From UBA1479 sp040218445 (GTDB lineage Bacteria; Pseudomonadota; Alphaproteobacteria; Rhodospirillales; Casp-alpha2), in NCBI GenBank assembly GCA_040218445.1, contig JAVJRK010000010.1, forward strand, positions 1,021,661-1,085,660: 64,000 nt of DNA, read 5' to 3'. The stretch's first letter is position 1, and each line of letters opens with the position of its first letter. Positions 17,008 to 25,385 of this stretch are shown here, piece after piece. The position numbers and the translations under genes were made by a program. The notes under the pieces were generated by a model that saw nothing but the letters and a program-made list of their open reading frames with translations, was not told the DNA's origin and searched no databases.

Positions 17008-18786
17008 TTATTCGTGGCCCAGTTCTTCGCGCCGGCGTTCCATCAGAACGCGGTTGAATTCGGTCATCACGTCGTCATGGGTGACGGCGCCGACCAGGGT
17101 CTTGTCCCGTTCGCTTTCGGTCACGGGAATGACGCTTTCACCGGATTTGTCCATCAGGGCGACCGCCGTTTCAATATCGTCGTGGCGGGCCAGGGTCGGC
17201 GGATGGGGGCGGGCCACGTCGCCCGCGTTGACCAGGGCGTCCAGGTCGTGATCGAACGCAAGGTCACTCAGGTCCTGAAGCGTGATGGTGCCGTGCAGGC
17301 TGCCGTCATCGCGCACCACGAACAGTTCGCCGACGGTCGAATCCTGCAAAAGATGGCGCAGCGAATCCAAATCCGTGCTCATGCCGACGGTGCTGATGTT
17401 GCAGCGCATCACCGCGTTGACGGCGATGGTCTGCATGACTTCGGATTCGATACCTTCCCTGAGGTCGATATCCCGTTCACGCAGTTGCCGGACGAAGAAC
17501 GAACGGTCGTAGAAATGATGGGAGATTTCCGACGCGACCACGACCGCGACCATCACGGCGAGCGTCAGGGTATAGTCCGAGGTCATTTCGAAGATGATCA
17601 GGGTGGTCGAGATCGGTGCCCCCAGGACTGCGGCGGCAACCGCCCCCATGCCGACCACCGTATAGGCCGGCACGCCCGATGACAGGTCGGGGAAGATCGC
17701 CGTCGCGACGATGCCGTAAGCCCCGCCCGCAACCGCACCGATCACCAGGGCAGGCGAGAATATGCCGCCGGAAAACCCCCATCCCAGGCTGATCGCGGTG
17801 GCGATGATTTTGGCCGCGAGAATGATCAGCAACGTGCCGAAACCGTAAATATGCAGCATGGCGTCTTCGGTCACGCCGTAACCGACCCCCAGAACCTGCG
17901 GCACGACCAGGGCCATGGCGCCGACGGCAAGTCCCGCCACCGCCGGTTTCAGCCATAATGGCAAAGGCGTGCGTTTGGCCAGTTCCGTGGCCGTCACGAC
18001 GGAATGCATCAGCAGGATCGCGCAAACCGCCGAAACCACGCCCAGCCCGGTAAACGCCGGAAATTCCCAGAACGAGGCGAGCGGATTGTCGACCAAAGCG
18101 AAGGCCGGAAAATTGCCGAACCAGTAGCGCGAAATGGCCGTTCCCGCGACGGACGCCACGACCACGGGGGCAAAGGCTTTCAGCGCGTAATGGCCGATCA
18201 CCACTTCATTGGCGAACAGGGCCCCGGCAAGCGGTGCGTTGAACGATGCCGCCACGGCCGCCGCGACCCCGCATCCCAGCAAGGTACGGTTGAGGGACCG
18301 GGTCAGGTGCAGGCGTCGCGCCAGCCAGGCCCCCAATGAGGCCCCCAGATGCACGGCGGGGCCTTCGCGGCCCACCGATGCCCCGGCACCGATCGAAAGG
18401 GCGCTGGCGATGGCCGACAGCAGTCCGACCCGGGATGACATCCATCCCCCGTGCAGTTGTTCGGCCTCGACCACGTCGGCGACCCCCTGGGGCCGCCGGT
18501 TCGGCATCAGGAAATACACGAACAGTCCGACGATCAGGCCGCCCACGGCGGGCGCCAGCAGGACATGCCACCACACCAGCCCGGCGGCATGTTGGCTGAG
18601 ACGTTCATGGTCCGTGCCGTAGAAAACATGTTGGACGAGTTCGATCGTTTCGCGAAAGGCGACGACGGCCGCACCCGAGGCACAGCCGACGACCAGGGCC
18701 AAGACCATCAGAATCAGATGGTCGTTGCGAATCACCCGTCGGGCCGCCAGCAGAAGCCGGGCGTATTTTAAGCGCGAAATTACCAT
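17008..18786 (-). CDS. ClC-family chloride channel/antiporter with C-terminal CBS pair
   Basis: This inner-membrane ClC protein of 592 residues has about 430 residues of membrane domain. Landmarks are GAGASVGREGPAVHLG (the GREGP motif with the gating glutamate), GWGFSGGIFSPALVIGA, and the C-terminal helix region APISTTLIIFEMTSDY. Residues from about 455 onward form two CBS domains (AVMRCNISTVGMSTDLDSL... and DVARPHPPTLARHDDIETA...), which usually sense adenine nucleotides or ionic conditions. Whether it is a channel or a Cl-/H+ exchanger cannot be settled here. The ATG at 18786 follows GGGAAGG. It is downstream of phoB on the same strand but separated by 123 bp without a clear terminator, so partial read-through is possible. 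Confidence 0.92.
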   Translation of the reverse strand: MVISRLKYARLLLAARRVIRNDHLILMVLALVVGCASGAAVVAFRETIELVQHVFYGTDHERLSQHAAGLVWWHVLLAPAVGGLIVGLFVYFLMPNRRPQGVADVVEAEQLHGGWMSSRVGLLSAIASALSIGAGASVGREGPAVHLGASLGAWLARRLHLTRSLNRTLLGCGVAAAVAASFNAPLAGALFANEVVIGHYALKAFAPVVVASVAGTAISRYWFGNFPAFALVDNPLASFWEFPAFTGLGVVSAVCAILLMHSVVTATELAKRTPLPLWLKPAVAGLAVGAMALVVPQVLGVGYGVTEDAMLHIYGFGTLLIILAAKIIATAISLGWGFSGGIFSPALVIGAVAGGAYGIVATAIFPDLSSGVPAYTVVGMGAVAAAVLGAPISTTLIIFEMTSDYTLTLAVMVAVVVASEISHHFYDRSFFVRQLRERDIDLREGIESEVMQTIAVNAVMRCNISTVGMSTDLDSLRHLLQDSTVGELFVVRDDGSLHGTITLQDLSDLAFDHDLDALVNAGDVARPHPPTLARHDDIETAVALMDKSGESVIPVTESERDKTLVGAVTHDDVMTEFNRVLMERRREELGHE

Positions 18787-18909
18787 AACCTTCCCGCCAG
18801 TATGATAGGGCCAGAAAGTTAAGTAGGTCTCTACAACAATACGTTATGTGGTTGATGGCGCGGGATGCTCAAGATTGGGCGTGGAGCCGGCCAAGAAGTT
18901 CGGCGGCGG

Positions 18910-19602
18910 TCAGTCCGGGGAGGAGTCCAGGGCATAGCCGGCGGAACGTACGGTGCGGATCAAATCGGGCAGATCTTCGTTGTTCAGCGCCTTGCGGAGC
19001 CTGCGAATATGGACGTCGACGGTGCGTGATTCGACATAGATATCGCGCCCCCAGACCCGATCAAGCAGTTGTTCGCGGGAATAAACCCGGCCCGGTTTTT
19101 CCAGGAACACGCGCAGCAGGCGGAATTCCGTCGGCCCCAGGCGCACCAGTTCCTCGCCCCGGTAGACCCGGTGTTCTTCCAGATCCATGCTGAGGTCGGC
19201 ATAGGTCAGAACCTCGCCGGAATGTTCCGGGTCGGCGCGGCGCAGCACGGCGCGCACGCGGGCGATCAGTTCGTTGGGAGAAAACGGTTTGACCACATAG
19301 TCGTCGGCCCCGGAATCCAGGCCCCGGATACGGTCGGCTTCTTCGCCGCGGGCCGTCAGCATGATGATGGGCAGGCTGCGGTTCTCGGGCTTGCGCCGTA
19401 ATTGACGGCAGACCTCGATGCCGGACAGGTTGGGCAGCATCCAGTCCAGGATGACCAATGATGGGTCTTCTTCTTCGACGGCAAGCACCGCCGTTTCGCC
19501 GTCTTCGACGACAAGCGCGTTGAAGCCTTCCTTGGACAGGTTGTAGCGGACCAGTTCGGCCAACGAGGGGTCGTCTTCGACGATAAGGATGCTTTTGCTC
19601 AT
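18910..19602 (-). CDS. phoB: Phosphate regulon response regulator PhoB
   Basis: This OmpR-family response regulator has 230 residues. The receiver domain carries the acidic pair in LIVEDD, the phosphoacceptor Asp53 (VILDWMLP) and the conserved lysine in VVKPFSP. The C-terminal winged helix has LGPTEFRLLRVFLEKPGRV and the recognition region VDVHIRRLRKAL. Family knowledge: phosphorylated PhoB binds 7-bp direct repeats spaced by 4 bp (Pho boxes), and two such sites exist in this window. The start is the ATG at 19602, with AGGAG 11 bases upstream, rather than the GTG four codons earlier that overlaps the ribosome site. It follows phoU by 18 bp at the end of the pst operon. Confidence 0.95.
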   Translation of the reverse strand: MSKSILIVEDDPSLAELVRYNLSKEGFNALVVEDGETAVLAVEEEDPSLVILDWMLPNLSGIEVCRQLRRKPENRSLPIIMLTARGEEADRIRGLDSGADDYVVKPFSPNELIARVRAVLRRADPEHSGEVLTYADLSMDLEEHRVYRGEELVRLGPTEFRLLRVFLEKPGRVYSREQLLDRVWGRDIYVESRTVDVHIRRLRKALNNEDLPDLIRTVRSAGYALDSSPD

Positions 19603-19620
19603 GGGGCCTGTCACTCCTGC

Positions 19621-20337
19621 TTATTTGTCGTCGGGATCGACGACGGTGAAGCTGGACGCGTCGCTTTTCTCGCGCTCGTCTGAAGGAAGTTCGCCGTTGA
19701 CCAGATAATACACGTTCTCGGCGATGTTGGTGGCATGATCGCCGACGCGCTCCAGGTTCTTGGCGACGAACAGAAGATGCGTGCAGGATGTGATGTTGCG
19801 CGGATCTTCCATCATGTAGGTCAGGATTTCGCGGAACAGGCTGGTGTGCAGCAGGTCCGCGTCGGCGTCGCGCGCGCGCACGGCTTCGGCTTTGTCCACA
19901 TCGCGCGAGACATAGGCATCCAGCACGTCCTTGATCATACCCTGGACCAGGGTCGCCATGCGGGCGATGCTTTTGGTCGGGCCCAGGGGCGGCGATTGAG
20001 ACAGTACCACCGACCGCTTGGCGATGTTCTTGGCATAATCGCCGATGCGTTCGATCAGGCTGGCCGTGCGCAGGGCCGTGATGGTAACGCGCAGATCGTC
20101 GGCCATGGGCTGGCGCAGGGCCAGGGTCATGGTCGCGTGGTTGTCCATCTCGGCTTCCAGCGCGTCGATTTTCTTGTCTCTGGCGATCACGCTGTCCGCC
20201 AGTTCGGTGTCGCGCCGGACCAGGGCTTCGATGGCATCGGCCAGCTGGACTTCCGCCAGGCCGCCCATTTCGGCGATGGTGTTGTCCAGCTTCTTCAGGT
20301 CTTCGTCGAAGGATTTGACGATATGTTCAGTACTCAT
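19621..20337 (-). CDS. phoU: Phosphate transport system regulatory protein PhoU
   Basis: This is a cytoplasmic all-helical protein of 238 residues with two three-helix PhoU repeats, opening HIVKSFDEDLKKLDNTIAEMGG. The metal-binding type motifs are in the loops: ERIGDYAKNIAKR in the first repeat and ERVGDHATNIAENV in the second. PhoU links the PstSCAB transporter to PhoR and keeps the regulon off when phosphate is plentiful. It lies between pstB and phoB, the usual alphaproteobacterial order, with 38 bp to pstB and 18 bp to phoB. Confidence 0.95.
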   Translation of the reverse strand: MSTEHIVKSFDEDLKKLDNTIAEMGGLAEVQLADAIEALVRRDTELADSVIARDKKIDALEAEMDNHATMTLALRQPMADDLRVTITALRTASLIERIGDYAKNIAKRSVVLSQSPPLGPTKSIARMATLVQGMIKDVLDAYVSRDVDKAEAVRARDADADLLHTSLFREILTYMMEDPRNITSCTHLLFVAKNLERVGDHATNIAENVYYLVNGELPSDEREKSDASSFTVVDPDDK

Positions 20338-20375
20338 GACGTGCGGGTCTCCCGAATTGGAGAAAGATCGATCCG

Positions 20376-21197
20376 TTAACCGAATCGGCCGGTGATATAG
20401 CCCTGGGTCCGTTCATCGGACGGGTTGGTGAACATTTTCTCGGTATCATCGACTTCTACCAGATAGCCCAGATGGAAGAAGGCCGTGCGTTGCGAAACGC
20501 GGGCCGCCTGCTGCATGGAATGGGTGACGATGACGATGGTGTAGTTCGAGCGAAGCTCGTCGATCAGTTCTTCGATCTTGGCGGTGGCGATCGGGTCCAG
20601 GGCCGAACAGGGCTCGTCCATCAGGATGACCTCGGGCGCCACGGCGATGGCGCGGGCGATGCACAGGCGCTGTTGCTGGCCGCCGGAAAGGCCCGTGCCC
20701 GGCTGGTCGAGCCGGTCCTTGACCTCGTTCCACAGGCCGGCTTTTTGCAGCGACGTGTGCACGATTTCGTCCAATTCGGTTTTGGAATTGGTCAGGCCGT
20801 GAATGCGCGGGCCATAGGCCACATTGTCATAGATCGATTTGGGAAAGGGATTGGGCTTCTGGAACACCATGCCGACCCGGGCACGCAAATGAACGGTATC
20901 GATGTTGCGGTCGTAGATGTCTTCGCCGTCGAGCGAGATCTGGCCTTCGACGCGGCAGATGTCGATGGTGTCGTTCATGCGGTTTAGGGATCTGAGAAAG
21001 GTCGACTTGCCGCAGCCCGACGGGCCGATCAACGAGGTCACTTCGTTTTCGTTGATGTCCAGGTCGACATCGAACAGGGCCTGTTTCTGGCCGTAGAAGA
21101 CCTTGACCTGACGGGCCATGATTTTGACGGCGGGGGCGGCGTCGGATTGGGTCACAGGGGTGTCTCCGGCCGTTTCCTGGGGAATGCTCTGGTTCAT
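20376..21197 (-). CDS. pstB: Phosphate ABC transporter ATP-binding protein PstB
   Basis: This is the ATPase of the high-affinity phosphate importer, 273 residues. It has Walker A GPSGCGKSTFLRSLNRMND (about residues 62-80), Q-loop MVFQKPNPFPKSIYDNV, signature LSGGQQQRLCIARA, Walker B VILMDEPCSALDPIAT and the H-loop THSMQQAARVSQRTAF. These are the specific hallmarks of PstB. The ATG at 21197 has a good AAGGAA site and lies 13 bp after the pstA stop. The frame open to 21227 would overlap pstA. Confidence 0.95.
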   Translation of the reverse strand: MNQSIPQETAGDTPVTQSDAAPAVKIMARQVKVFYGQKQALFDVDLDINENEVTSLIGPSGCGKSTFLRSLNRMNDTIDICRVEGQISLDGEDIYDRNIDTVHLRARVGMVFQKPNPFPKSIYDNVAYGPRIHGLTNSKTELDEIVHTSLQKAGLWNEVKDRLDQPGTGLSGGQQQRLCIARAIAVAPEVILMDEPCSALDPIATAKIEELIDELRSNYTIVIVTHSMQQAARVSQRTAFFHLGYLVEVDDTEKMFTNPSDERTQGYITGRFG

Positions 21198-21210
21198 TGC
21201 GGCGTATTCC

Positions 21211-22539
21211 TTACCATTTTCTCTCAAAACGCTTGCGCAGGAAAACCGCGCTTACGTTCATGAATACCAAGAAGGCCAACAACACGCAGATCGCGGCCGA
21301 GGTCCGTTCGACAAAAGCCCGTTCCGGGGAATCAGCCCAAAGATAGATCTGCACAGGCAGGACCGTCGCCGGGTCAAGCGCACCCTGCGGAACGTCGACG
21401 ATGAAGGCGACCATGCCGATCATCAAAAGCGGCGCCGTTTCACCCAATGCCTGGGCCATGCCGATGATCGTGCCGGTCAGGATGCCCGGCATGGCGAGCG
21501 GCATGACGTGATGAAGGATGACCTGCAGCGGCGATGCGCCCAGGCCGAATGCGGCTTCGCGGATTGACGGCGGCACGGACTTCAAGGCCGAGCGCGCGGC
21601 GATGATGATGGTCGGCAGAGTCATCAGGGCCAGCACCAGCCCGCCCACCACGGGGGCGGAACGCGGCATCCCGAAAAAGTTGATGAACACCGCCAGACCC
21701 AGCAGGCCGAACACGATGGACGGTACGGCCGCCAGGTTGTTGATGTTGACCTCGATGGTCTGGGTCCATTTGTTGACCGGGGCGAATTCTTCCAGATAAA
21801 TCGCAGCACAGACGGCCAGCGGGAAGGAGACCAGCAAGGTCACCAACATGGTGAAGAACGAGCCCACCGCCGCACCCCAGATGCCGGCCAATTCCGGCTC
21901 GCGGCTGTCGCCGGCGGTGAAGAAGGTGGTGTTGAACACGGTTTCGATCATGCCGCGGTTTTCCAGCCGCTCGTACCAGCCGATCTGCTTGTCTTTGACG
22001 CGGCGTTCCGTTTCTGGAACGTCCTTCGATATCTGCCCCTTGTTCAACTGGTCGATGTCGTCGGACATGGGCATCTGCACGGTCACCCGTTCGCCGATCA
22101 AATTCGGGTTGGTCATGACCATGTCGCGGATGATGTAGACGGCACCGGGGCTGATCATTTCATACAGTTGCCGTTTGTCGCGGCGCGAGGTGACGTCGGG
22201 GAACAGGTCGAAAAAGGCGTGGCGGATCACCGAACGGTAATTGGCGCCGGACAGGGTGGCCTGATCGCGCGTGCCTTCGGGGTCGATATCCTGTGGGTAC
22301 AGCGTGATCTCCAGGTTGATCATCGTCTGGGTGAAGGCCGGGGTGGCCTTGGACACGATGGTCGAGAACAGCAGGCCCAGCATGCAAACGGCGAACGCGA
22401 TGGCAAGAATGCCATAGGTCTTGAACCGGCGTTCGGCGGCATACCTCCGCTTCAGGTTTTTACGCACGGTCTCGTCGGAAAGGCGGTTCGTAAACCCGCC
22501 GCCCGAAGGGCCGTTCAAAGTCGTTGCCGCGTCAGTCAT
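21211..22539 (-). CDS. pstA: Phosphate ABC transporter permease PstA (long form with DUF3333 region)
   Basis: This inner-membrane permease subunit has 442 residues, much longer than the roughly 280-300 of enteric PstA. The first 200 residues form the extra N-terminal domain (one helix near residues 42-64, then a periplasmic-looking region) known as DUF3333 in alphaproteobacterial PstA. The last 230 residues are the standard permease with the ATPase-contact EAAFGLGASPLQVILHHVMPLAMPGIL. Its ATG overlaps the pstC stop by 8 bp, implying coupled translation. Confidence 0.94.
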   Translation of the reverse strand: MTDAATTLNGPSGGGFTNRLSDETVRKNLKRRYAAERRFKTYGILAIAFAVCMLGLLFSTIVSKATPAFTQTMINLEITLYPQDIDPEGTRDQATLSGANYRSVIRHAFFDLFPDVTSRRDKRQLYEMISPGAVYIIRDMVMTNPNLIGERVTVQMPMSDDIDQLNKGQISKDVPETERRVKDKQIGWYERLENRGMIETVFNTTFFTAGDSREPELAGIWGAAVGSFFTMLVTLLVSFPLAVCAAIYLEEFAPVNKWTQTIEVNINNLAAVPSIVFGLLGLAVFINFFGMPRSAPVVGGLVLALMTLPTIIIAARSALKSVPPSIREAAFGLGASPLQVILHHVMPLAMPGILTGTIIGMAQALGETAPLLMIGMVAFIVDVPQGALDPATVLPVQIYLWADSPERAFVERTSAAICVLLAFLVFMNVSAVFLRKRFERKW

Positions 22540-23917
22540 ATTGCTCTCGATATTTGTTGACGATGGTCAGGGCGATGATGTTCAGCACCAGCGTGACGCA
22601 GAACAGGATGAGGCCCAGCGCGAAGGCGGCGAGCGTCTTGGCGCTGTCGAATTCCTGGTCACCGACCAGCAGGGTGACGATCTGTACGGTCACGGTCGTG
22701 ACCGCTTCGAACGGATTGGCTGTCAAATTAGCGGACAGACCGGCGGCCATGACGACGATCATGGTTTCGCCGATGGCGCGCGACACGGCCAACAGGACCG
22801 ATCCGACGATGCCTGGAAGGGCAGCCGGCAGGATCACCTGTTTGATGGTCTCGGACTTGGTCGCACCCAGGCCGTAGGACCCTTCGCGAAGGGACTGCGG
22901 CACCGCCGAAATCACGTCGTCCGACAGGGACGACACGAACGGAATGATCATGATGCCCATGACCATGCCGGCGGCCAGCGCGCTTTCGGATGAGATCGTC
23001 AGGCCGAAATCCAGCCCCAGATCACGAAAGAAGGGGGCCACGGTCAGGGCCGCGAAAAAGCCGTACACCACGGTCGGAATACCGGCCAGGATTTCCAGCA
23101 AGGGTTTGACCGTGCCGCGCACCTTGGGCGGGGCGTATTCGGCCATGTAGATCGCGGCCATCAGACCGACCGGGGCGGCCACGCACATGGCGATCAAGGA
23201 AATCAGCATGGTCCCGGCGAGCAGCGGCACGGCCCCGAACAGGCCGGTGGCGCCGACCTGATCCTTGCGAAGGGCGGTCTGCGGGCTCCATTCCAAACCG
23301 AATACGAAGTCCAGCGGATGGACCTTTTGGAAGAAACGCAGGCTTTCGAACACCAGGGAAAGAATAATGCCAAGCGTCGTCAAAACCGCGATGGTCGAAC
23401 AGATGATCATGATGATCATGAAGGCGCGCTCGACGCTGTTCCGTGCGCGAAGGGCCGGTTGGATGCGCCCGCGGGCGATCAGGATGCCGCCGCAGGTCAG
23501 GACCACCATCAATGCGGTCACCAGCAACTTCGACGAGGACGTCAGGCTGGCGTAAAAGGCGGCCGCGTCGCGCAAATCGGCGTCGATGACCTCGCGGCTG
23601 ACGATGTCGCCGTTGGCAAGGTTCTTCACATCGTTCAGCAGCAGGGAAAGTTCGGCCTTGGGCAGTTCTTGCAAGGAGGCCGGCAGATTGGCGATCAGCA
23701 TGCTGTCCATGACCGATGTTTCCAGGGCCATCCAGCCGATCAGCAAAAGGAACCCCGGCGCCGCACACCACAGGCCGATGTAGTAACCGTAGTAATTGGG
23801 CAGCGAATGCAGGTTCCGGGTGTGACCGCCGGCGGTGGACAGAGCGCGGGAACGGCCCAGGAAGAAGCCGAGAACGGTGAGAAGGGCGAGGACGCCAAAC
23901 AATGCGGGGAAGCTCAT
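22532..23917 (-). CDS. pstC: Phosphate ABC transporter permease PstC (long form)
   Basis: This permease partner of PstA has 461 residues. Hydrophobic helices near residues 1-20, 45-65, 135-155 and 165-190 precede the core permease. The core carries the coupling motif REGSYGLGATKSETIKQVILPAALPGIV and ends in helices near 425-450. The long N-terminal part is usual for alphaproteobacterial PstC. A ribosome site (AAGGA) precedes the ATG at 23917. It is separated from pstS by 152 bp containing a very stable hairpin. Confidence 0.94.
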   Translation of the reverse strand: MSFPALFGVLALLTVLGFFLGRSRALSTAGGHTRNLHSLPNYYGYYIGLWCAAPGFLLLIGWMALETSVMDSMLIANLPASLQELPKAELSLLLNDVKNLANGDIVSREVIDADLRDAAAFYASLTSSSKLLVTALMVVLTCGGILIARGRIQPALRARNSVERAFMIIMIICSTIAVLTTLGIILSLVFESLRFFQKVHPLDFVFGLEWSPQTALRKDQVGATGLFGAVPLLAGTMLISLIAMCVAAPVGLMAAIYMAEYAPPKVRGTVKPLLEILAGIPTVVYGFFAALTVAPFFRDLGLDFGLTISSESALAAGMVMGIMIIPFVSSLSDDVISAVPQSLREGSYGLGATKSETIKQVILPAALPGIVGSVLLAVSRAIGETMIVVMAAGLSANLTANPFEAVTTVTVQIVTLLVGDQEFDSAKTLAAFALGLILFCVTLVLNIIALTIVNKYREQYD

Positions 23918-24013
23918 GTCGCTTCTGATCCTTCGGTCGCGGCGCCCGAAATACGGGCAATTGGGAAAATGAAAAAACGAATGGAAACTTGGTAAGAATT
24001 TGGAAAACCCCGG

Positions 24014-24062
24014 CGGACCGGGAGGCCCCCGGAAGGTAATATCCTTCCGGGGGCTTGGTCCG
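24014..24062 (-). terminator. Strong hairpin between pstS and pstC
   Basis: A perfect 12-bp stem (GCCCCCGGAAGG, 24025-24036, with its complement at 24043-24054) has a six-base loop. It sits inside an outer CGGACC/GGTCCG pairing. No long T-run follows on the minus strand, only GGGGTTTT some 20 bases later. It therefore looks like a partial terminator or 3'-end stabiliser that keeps pstS mRNA in excess over pstCAB, as is common after binding-protein genes. Confidence 0.7.
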
Positions 24063-24069
24063 GGCGACC

Positions 24070-25110
24070 TTACAGGTCGATGTTGTTGCGCAGGTTGGCG
24101 CCGTCTTCGCGGAACTTGTTGCGTTCCTTGTCACCCATGGAGATCAGGCCCTTGTCGCCAAGGTATCCATCGGGGCCGAAAGCCTTTTCCGAGGTGAACT
24201 CGGCGACATATTCCTTCATGCCGGGGATCGAGCCGACGTGTGCCTTCTTTACATAGAAGTACAGCGGGCGCGACACCGGATAAGATCCGTCGGAGATGGC
24301 TTCGAAGGTCGGTGCCTTGCCGTCGACCAGGGAGCCCTGGATCTTGTCGGCGTTCTGGTCCAGGAAGCTGTAGCCGAACACGCCGAAGGCGTTCGGGTTG
24401 GCTTCCAGCTTACGCACGATCAGGACGTCGTTTTCGCCGGCTTCCACATAGGCGCCGTCTTCACGGACGGAATGACAGACGGCCTTGTACTTCTTCTTGT
24501 CCGTCTTCTTCATGGCCTTGATCCAGCCGATCTTCTTGCAGCCGCCTTCCAGACCCAGTTCGGCGAAGGCGTCACGCGTGCCGGACGTCGGCGGCGGGCC
24601 CAGGACTTCGATCTTGATGTCGGGCAGGGACGCGTCAACGTCCTTCCAGGTCTTGTTCGGGTTCGGGATCAGCTTGCCTTCGCCGGCCGGAACGTCCTTG
24701 GCCAGGGCCAGGAAGAGCTGCTCGCGCGTGATTTTCATCTGCGGCGAGGCCTTGGAGTTGGCGATGACGATGCCGTCATAGCCGACTTTGACTTCGACGA
24801 CGTCGGTGACGCCGTTCTTGGCGCAACGTTCGACTTCGGATTTCTTGATCCGGCGCGAAGCGTTGGTCATGTCGGGGTGCTGGGCGCCGATGCCGGCACA
24901 GAACAGCTTCAGGCCGCCGCCGGAACCGGTGCTTTCGACGACCGGGGTTTTGAACTTGGTGGTCTTGCCGAACTGTTCGGCAACGGCGGTCGAGAACGGG
25001 AACACCGTCGACGAGCCGACAATCCGGATTTGATCGCGCGCTTCGGCGGCGTTGGCCATGGAAAGAGCCATGCCGGCAACAGCGGCGACTGCAAGAGTCT
25101 TGCGAATCAT
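24070..25110 (-). CDS. pstS: Phosphate ABC transporter periplasmic binding protein PstS
   Basis: This is the periplasmic phosphate receptor, 346 residues with a Sec signal peptide (cleavage near NAAEA-RD). Phosphate-binding elements of the family are visible: IRIVGSSTVFPFS at the start, ESTGSGGGLKLFC, and GPPPTSGTRDAFAEL in the second lobe. A GGAGT ribosome site precedes the ATG at 25110. It is the first gene of the pst operon, with a four-unit Pho box about 95 bp upstream, so it should be strongly induced on phosphate starvation. Confidence 0.95.
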   Translation of the reverse strand: MIRKTLAVAAVAGMALSMANAAEARDQIRIVGSSTVFPFSTAVAEQFGKTTKFKTPVVESTGSGGGLKLFCAGIGAQHPDMTNASRRIKKSEVERCAKNGVTDVVEVKVGYDGIVIANSKASPQMKITREQLFLALAKDVPAGEGKLIPNPNKTWKDVDASLPDIKIEVLGPPPTSGTRDAFAELGLEGGCKKIGWIKAMKKTDKKKYKAVCHSVREDGAYVEAGENDVLIVRKLEANPNAFGVFGYSFLDQNADKIQGSLVDGKAPTFEAISDGSYPVSRPLYFYVKKAHVGSIPGMKEYVAEFTSEKAFGPDGYLGDKGLISMGDKERNKFREDGANLRNNIDL

Positions 25111-25204
25111 GGGTTACTCCTACGTGTCATGAGAGATACTGGGTTGTTCGTTACTTCGGAAAGCGTCGCCCCCGAATTTCATCGCCGCCAACCTAGGCTC
25201 GCCT

Positions 25205-25244
25205 CACGTCGTATTTATGACATGTATGTTGCACTTTTATGACA
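25205..25244 (-). promoter_or_regulatory. Pho box upstream of pstS
   Basis: Read on the minus strand, four 7-bp units are spaced by 4 bp. They are TGTCATA (25244-25238), TGCAACA (25233-25227), TGTCATA (25222-25216) and the weaker CGACGTG (25211-25205). The two exact TGTCATA copies are exactly 22 bp apart. This matches the known PhoB direct-repeat architecture and lies about 95 bp before the pstS ATG. Confidence 0.85.
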
Positions 25245-25253
25245 TCGCGACAT

Positions 25254-25290
25254 AAAAAATGGCGGAAACCCAAGGTTTTTCGGGTTTCCG
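25254..25290 (-). terminator. Intrinsic terminator after the phosphate permease gene
   Basis: On the minus strand CGGAAACCC (25290-25282) pairs with GGGTTTCCG (25271-25263) to make a 9-bp stem, followed by GCCATTTTTT. It ends the pit transcript just before the pstS Pho box and insulates the two PhoB-controlled units. Confidence 0.8.
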
Positions 25291-25385
25291 TTACATGACA
25301 CCCTTTGCGGATGTCACATTAAATACGTCTAAGAAGATGCAGCCGGTGATGTCGGGGTGACATCTGCCCGCCGTATTCGGGTCCG

